From Podocnemis expansa (lineage: Eukaryota; Chordata; Testudines; Podocnemididae): 64,000 nt of DNA. Under the pieces are notes generated by a model. The model was given only the letters and a program-made list of their open reading frames with translations, searched no databases and had not been told where the DNA came from. Shown here piece by piece: positions 58,710 to 64,000 of the stretch; within the stretch, counting starts at the first letter, position 1, and the number at the start of each line of letters is the position of its first letter. The stretch is taken from contig ML681996.1 of assembly GCA_007922195.1 (NCBI GenBank), positions 15,749,990 to 15,813,989 of the forward strand, written 5' to 3'. The position numbers and the translations under genes are program-made.

Positions 58710-59143
58710 AAAGGCTATGTCTACACTATGGGCTTAAGGAAGCTTAAGTCGACTTAAGCAAAGCCCTGTCCATGTTTGGAGTTGATTAAGTCAATTTAAG
58801 GGCTTCCTTAAGTTGACTTAATAACTCCTGCCCTTAAAGTCGATTTTAGGGGTGAAGTCAACTTTATTAAGTCAACATAACACAATGTGGACATTAAAGT
58901 CGACTTAGTGCAGTATGGCCATGTAAGTCGACTTTATAAAGTCGACTTAAGCTAGGGGACCCATTTAAAGTCAACTTTATTAAGTCAGCTTTAAGTGGGT
59001 CCCCTGCCTTAAGTCAACTTTATGAAGTTGACTTAATGCAGTGTGGACTCACTAAGTCGACTTAATAAGGTCTACTTAAAGTTGACTTTATTAAGTTGAC
59101 TTAATAAAGTCTACTTAGCTTTTATAGTATAGACATAGCCAAA
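58710..59143. mobile_element. Palindrome-body TIR element, type A (copy 3)
   Basis: Element 58713-59140 (428 bp) has TIRs GGCTATGTCTACACTA / TATAGACATAGCC and a 3-bp duplication AAA. About 20 units of AAGTCGACTTA and variants fill it, several still with the intact CG centre, so it looks younger than the copy at 13.0 kb. No coding capacity. Confidence 0.88.
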
Positions 59144-60259
59144 AGTAGATCCTTATAGGATTAGAATTTTAAGAAGCTGTGAATTGTCATTTTTTCTTTT
59201 CTACTGTTTCTTGTCCAATGCTTTTGTGAGGTAGAGAAATGAATTTTTCCTCCCGATATTGGACTTCATTTTTCTAATTAATAAATGCCATTTTTTACCT
59301 ATGCAAAAATCTGTCTGACAAAATAGAGGTCAACAGTAACAACATCAGTTAACAAGGCAATCAGGTATTTTAGAAGGTCCAGTGCTGTGCTCATAGGACA
59401 TACTTTGTGTAATGGGATTAATCTAGGATTGCACAAAGTGAAAGGGATTCATTGACCATCAATCAGGAATGTCCTAAGAACATTTCCTGAGGTCATAAAC
59501 ATTAGAAGAACACAGGGAGTCCCAGACGTGGATTGGGTTGATGGTCACCCTTTATTGTCTGCTCATTCTTCCTCAATGCCCCAAGTAAGCAGGGGGGTGA
59601 GGTATTACAATCCTTTTATGCTAAAAAAGTACATAGAAGCTTATGTTCATGACAACTCCTCCAAGCCCCTTTTTTGGTTACATTAACACCCAACCAATGA
59701 ATATTAATAACTATGTAGTGAATATAATTATACCCACCTGTGTTTGTTGTTTACGGGTTTAGTCAGTGGTACACAGGCACTTAACTTTACAACATATTAT
59801 TTTTTGTAACAGCAAAGCCTACAAATACTGACCAAATATTTAGCTCAGGGAGAAAGATAAGCACATTCCCTCCAAGGATCTTATGTGGGGGAAGAAAGAT
59901 AGTATACTTCTAGTTATATTTCTTGCAGAAATTGTGAGAAAGGAGAAAGAAAAGGGAAGACAAAACATTTTAACTAGAATTTAATTCACAGGGAAGCAAG
60001 GCCTGCCTGTAGTAACCCCATCACCATAGTAACCTGTGGCTCGGGCTATGTGTTTGTCCAGCACTAACTTTACGCTCCTGCAATAGGAATTCAAAAGTTG
60101 TCCAATGAATCCAGAGACTTAACCAGCATAGAAAGAGGAGAGTTTTTGATTTTTCAATGCCATTTTTATCAGGCAGATCTAGGATTGTGTTTTTTCTCCA
60201 TGCACTTCTATTTTCTCATTCTAAGTGGCTTAGTATAAAAAAAAATTACCAAGCAGCAG
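59144..60259 (-). other. Unidentified, possibly LTR-derived in part
   Basis: Near 59552 the plus strand has 'ccctttattgtctgctc', a minus-strand polyadenylation-like AATAAA followed by a GC-richer tail, as in antisense LTRs. No boundaries, duplication or coding region could be set. Confidence 0.25.
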
Positions 60260-60269
60260 CGTAGAAAGT

Positions 60270-61375
60270 CTAAACATGGAAGTCCTGCAGAGGCCAGTTC
60301 TTGCTCCAGCCCTTCTGATCTTGTATACTAGCAATTTTCCACCGACATCCTCCTCCAAGTTCATGTACATAGATGACATTGCACTGATTACTCAGGCTTC
60401 CTCATTCGAAACATCAGAAAAGGTTATAGAGTAGTACCTAAAAGAACTACAAACCTATTTCAAAACATGATGTTTGAAGTCAGATTCCTCAAACAGTGGT
60501 ATCAGCTTTCCATTTTAAAAATCCTCAGGTCAAGAAGACATTAAACATCAGTTTCTGGGGGTCACTGTTGATGCATGATCATAATCCGTGGTACCTGGAG
60601 ATAACCTTGAACTACATGCTCCACTTGAATCAACCCCCTTGAACAAACCAAATGGAAAAAGAAGACTAGGGTCAAAATCATACAGAAGCTTGAAGGAACA
60701 TCTTAGAGAAGCACTACCTGGACATTCCAAATATTGATGCTAGCCACGGGCCATTCCACAGTGGTGTATTGTGCTCCACCTTGAAGTGAAAGCCTACACA
60801 CTGTTCTAGTGAACACTGAAATTAATGCCATTCTTCACATAGTGGCACCTTTACATCAGGGCCAGTTCCATGACTATCGGTAAAGGCACCAGCAAATATC
60901 TGATGAAAAGCTGTGACAGGGAGTACATAAAAATGATGGCAAATATCTCACTCCTGCTACACCATGACTGAGAACACCTCTGTTGCCGCCAACTAAAATC
61001 AAGAAAACTTTTCCTGGTATCTTGTCATCATCTCTTTGAAGAAGATAAAGACATTCAGAAAAGATAGTGTGAAGCCATGGCGACTTCTGATGTACCAAAA
61101 CTAAATGATGACTCAGCTGTGCAAATGTCAAGACTTCTCCTCCCTGCAGCACATATAGATAGCTCTAAACCATATTTGCACCCAACATAGAAGATGGACA
61201 TACTACTTAGATGAAAGGTAAGGGAAGTGCCTGACTGTGACTGGTGTGGTGCAAACTGTTGGACACATCACAGATGGTTGCCCAATCTATGCTCATCCTG
61301 GAAGTGTTGCAACAATCAACATGGCTACTTTCTCTGCTCTTGACTGGATAAGACACCTTAAGATCCAACTGTAGT
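60270..61375 (+). pseudogene. Non-LTR retrotransposon RT remnant of a different clade
   Basis: A plus-strand frame reads 'VLQRPVLAPALLILYTSNF' (the GLPQGSVLAP-LFNLY block), 'SSKFMYIDDIALITQ' (the F-YADD catalytic box, with A changed to I), 'SFETSEKVIE' and 'QFLGVTVDA' (the YLGV-LD block). Near 61236-61375 come 'VTGVVQTVGHITDGCPIYA' and 'GSVATINMATFSALDWIRHL', the C-terminal Cys/His-type end of the protein. The YADD-type box and C-terminus differ from the CR1 copies, so this is another LINE clade (Jockey-superfamily-like by its motifs, not certain). Stops throughout. Confidence 0.75.
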
Positions 61376-62043
61376 CAAACCATTGCTTTCACTGTTCCAC
61401 TATTACCATACAAAAGAACTATACAGGATTTTTTACTATTCAGTGTTGTTTTTCTGAACTTCATTTTGGCACCTCTGCATAATCTATGTGCTGCCCTTGG
61501 GTGTACTATTCACAGTTTAAAATGTTCATATACTGATGACACTGCAGTATCTAATACTCCCTGCTGATTCTAGTAATGGCATATCTGCCTTTCCTTAGTG
61601 AGTAGTCAAAGTGGAAGACTGTATGTCCTAAAGCAGCTAGAAACAGCAAATTGATTTTAACAGAGCTCCCCATGGCTTAAATACTCTAACATGGTGGGTT
61701 TTTTTAAACCTCTAATGTACAAACTTACGTTCTTCCATATGGGGTGCTAAAAGTGGGCTGAACCCGAAAAACTGTTGCATGGCAACCATGCTATGCACTG
61801 CTATGTAATTACAGTTCTTCTAAATCAAACTTGAATGTTCTGGAAGTAGCATCTTGAGTCAGTTTGACTGGTTCATATAAAACCTGTGAATCAGATAAAT
61901 AGTTATTATGTGGATCTTGACAGCATTTTGAGTATTCTTTCTAAAGGAAAAAATATTTAACTTGACATGATCACTCAAGGATGGGTACAAGAGGGCTGCT
62001 ACTTTTTAATATTGCTGCTATGTATTACACAAACAATGGTAAC
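61376..62043. other. No gene recognised
   Basis: Nothing identified. Confidence 0.5.
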
Positions 62044-62046
62044 TAC

Positions 62047-62460
62047 AGCCATGTCTACATCTAACTGCTTAGTCTGAACTAAGCAGTTTAAAGTTAGTTT
62101 GAGCTAACCACATTTTGTTTTAGTTCGAACTAACTGTATAGTTTGTGCTAGCCACACTTTTTTTAGTTCGAACTAAAAAAATGCGGCTAGTTCAAACTAA
62201 AAACGCAGTTAGTTTGAACTTGTTTAGTCTGAACTAGCATGACTACTTCCTGCTAGTTTGAACTAAAGTTCAAAATAGCTTTGAACTAAGCGCTTAGTTC
62301 AAACTTACAATTTGAACTAACTAGTTCAAACTAAGTTTTGCTTAATTTGAACTAAAAAGTCTTTTAGTTTAAACTAGGCAAAGCCTCATGTAGACAGTGA
62401 ACAAATTAGTCTAGATTAAGCCTCCTTAATCTGGATTAATTTGTTAGTGTAGAAATAGCC
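62047..62460. mobile_element. Palindrome-body TIR element, type B (copy 3)
   Basis: Ends AGCCATGTCTACATCT and GTGTAGAAATAGCC are decayed GGCTATGTCTACAC repeats. The body holds TTAGTTCGAACTAA, TAGTTCAAACTA and similar palindromes, some with the CG centre intact (62123-62130 and 62166-62173). Flanking triplets TAC and TGG do not match, so the duplication is lost or the left end is off by a base. Confidence 0.75.
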
Positions 62461-62650
62461 TGGAGGCCCCAGTTGAGGCTATGGTCCCATTGTACTAGGT
62501 GCTGTACAAATACAAAGCAAGAAAGAGTCTACAGTTCAAAGGGATAATGCTTTAAGAAGACACAGAATATGAGAAATATGTATTGTCTCCAGTTTTGACA
62601 ATGGTGAACTCAGGCACAGGTGGACAGATCCACAAAGGGATTTAGGATTT
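62461..62650 (-). mobile_element. MIR/CORE-type SINE fragment (antisense)
   Basis: 'tggaggccccagttgaggct' and 'cattgtactaggtgctgtac', then 'gtgaactcaggcacagg', is the reverse complement of the 3' half of reptile CORE-SINEs. The head is missing. The type B TIR element abuts its 3' side. Confidence 0.65.
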
Positions 62651-62967
62651 GCAAGATCTAGCTTTTAGGTACCTGAGAAATCATTGGAGCAACACTGGAA
62701 TCCACAATCCCTGTTGGCTGCTTAAGCTCCCTATACAATAAATAGTGAGAGACAGGCACAAGGAATGGGATCCAAAGAAAGACAGCACACTAGTAGTGGA
62801 GAGTTGCCTAAACTAGCCAATTGAGATGTCAATGAAAAGAGTATTTTAAGCCCTACCCATCTCATGAAGGTTGCCTAAGGTTTTGTTCATGTGGCTCAGC
62901 TGTGAATAGCAGTGCTTCCTGAAATGCAGTGCCGTGACTCCCCCAGGTAGAAGCTGCGGGTGCCAAC
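62651..62967. other. No gene recognised
   Basis: Nothing identified. Confidence 0.4.
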
Positions 62968-63137
62968 CAGGGGCATCGCTGGCACCTGGCACATGGGGCA
63001 CGTGCCCTGAGTCCTGCCTCCAGTAACCTGAGTGTTGGACTGCCAGCCTGGCCCCAGATCCCTGGCCAGGAATGGGGCTGGGAGTGGTGGCACTGCTGTT
63101 CCCGGCTGGGGATCCGGGCCTGGCCAGCCATGATGAT
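62968..63137 (-). mobile_element. GC-rich hAT-type MITE, relative of 22.7 kb copy
   Basis: CAGGGGCATCGCTGGCACC at the left is nearly identical to the complement of the right end of 22724-23068. 'cagcctggccccagatccc' is shared too. It is the same family in reverse orientation, with the other end decayed or truncated. ORFs on the minus strand are compositional. Confidence 0.65.
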
Positions 63138-64000
63138 AGGAGCAAATTAAAAGGTTTCTAATTTGCATTAGTTTAGTCCTCTTCAAAAAGGATTACAGTA
63201 ATGCAGACTAGGACCCTTTTAGTTTACGGCAGCAGCATCCACAAAGTGGGGCTTCAATGCACTGCTTTGGTACATGCTACTATTTCTACTCCTGTAGTCT
63301 GAACTGAAGGTCAGTAGAGATATGGCTTTAGTCTGGGCTACAAGGAGGCATCTATCTTCTACTTGCAATCCACAGCTGAAAGCCCTTTCCCTGGCATTAA
63401 GCATTTTAGGTACCTAAGATGCTGTTACAATAAACCCAGAAGAGCAGGTGATGATAAATAATCACTGGAGCAGGAGGACTGGAAACTGGGTCTCTCAGCT
63501 AGGATGCCTTAAATAATGGGGTCCTTAAGTTTTTAGCCAACAGGCATAATTGAACCAGCTAGTCTTCAGTGTAGCTAATAGCCTAGTGGTTTGAGCCCTG
63601 TCTTCAGAAATGGAAGACTCCTGTTTTCTCAGACACAGAAGGGAACTGAATGTGGCTTTCCCAGCTGGGTGATCTCTAATCATTGCACTAAAAACAATAA
63701 GGGAAGCACCCCTTCCTCTCAGGGATCTTGAAGGGGTCCTGAAGCAGTAGACATGCTTATTGTATCAAGCCCCCACTAAGGTAGGAAAGGGAAAGAAAGA
63801 TTCATGAAATACTCCAAAATGCCAATTCTAGTCCATTATAAAACAGTCTTTTAACCAGTTATGTGCCACCACCTTGATTGATTTAAATAATGCACACTTT
63901 GTTTCTGTCTGTTGCATAACTATCAAAGAAACAAATAGAAATCTTTTAAATAAACAACAGAGAACTGGGTGCCATAAGGTAGAACAATAAGAAATGTAGA
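63138..64000. other. No gene recognised; possible SINE head at about 63575-63660
   Basis: 'agcctagtggtttgagccct' resembles a Pol III box A from a tRNA-derived SINE, but I could not complete a box B or tail. Otherwise nothing. Confidence 0.3.

Noticed and set aside
62846..63186. Three overlapping minus-strand ORFs near 63 kb
   Set aside because: Composition artefact of a GC-rich MITE relative; three frames open at once is not coding.

Overview
The window reads as repeat-rich, gene-free reptile DNA, most likely from a cryptodiran turtle. It is AT-rich. I found no intact protein-coding gene, no spliced exon set that I could support, no rRNA or tRNA gene and no CpG-island promoter. All recognisable coding capacity is decayed retrotransposon sequence. 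The turtle call rests on the repeat mix: CR1-clade LINEs, MIR/CORE-type SINEs, a very characteristic Penelope-like element (head 'gtagccgtgttagtct', 'aggagtcctgtggcac', tail 'aaatttgttagtcttt'), and short TIR elements starting GGCTATGTCTACAC. That is inference from remembered repeat families; no species can be fixed from the sequence alone.

Layout. 1-7 kb: an inverted pair of Penelope-like arms around a 1.1 kb LTR-like block, a single Penelope-like end, and GC-rich non-coding islands. 7-14 kb: two CR1 copies, each broken by the same palindrome-filled TIR element, the second also by an LTR-like insert, plus two antisense CR1 tails. 17-23 kb: LTR-like blocks and a hAT-type MITE with 8-bp duplications. 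24-30 kb: a Penelope-like fold-back carrying a nested TIR element, a second TIR element broken by a (CA)n and an N gap, a local 110-bp duplication, a MIR SINE split by a 220-bp Penelope-like fold-back with a perfect 13-bp target duplication, and a 1.5 kb LTR-like unit with 5-bp duplication. 31-34 kb: the C-terminal end of a LINE ORF2 split by a 748-bp hAT-type MITE, next to a small hAT element. 34-43 kb is almost featureless. 43-46 kb: another TIR element and a CR1-type LINE. 49 kb: a MIR SINE. 52-56.5 kb: two large Penelope-like fold-backs, one 981 bp with a perfect 14-bp target duplication, the other about 2.1 kb with reverse transcriptase and GIY-YIG remnants on opposite strands. 58.6-59.1 kb: a false assembly gap and another TIR element. 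60-61.4 kb: a LINE RT remnant of a different clade. 62-64 kb: a TIR element, an antisense SINE and a GC-rich hAT relative.

The most interesting system is the Penelope-like element. Copies end in a hammerhead-ribozyme-like motif (CTGATGA, stem II, GAAA, short stem III) whose stem II differs between copies in a pairing-preserving way. Most copies are inserted as head-out fold-backs (two inverted arms in one insertion) bounded by 12-14 bp target duplications. The second is the TIR family: at least four body types, each an array of one short palindrome with a central CG (AAGTCGACTT, TAGTTCGAACTA, TTGTTTCGAAACAA and a TTTGAA type), inside the same terminal repeats and with 3-bp duplications.
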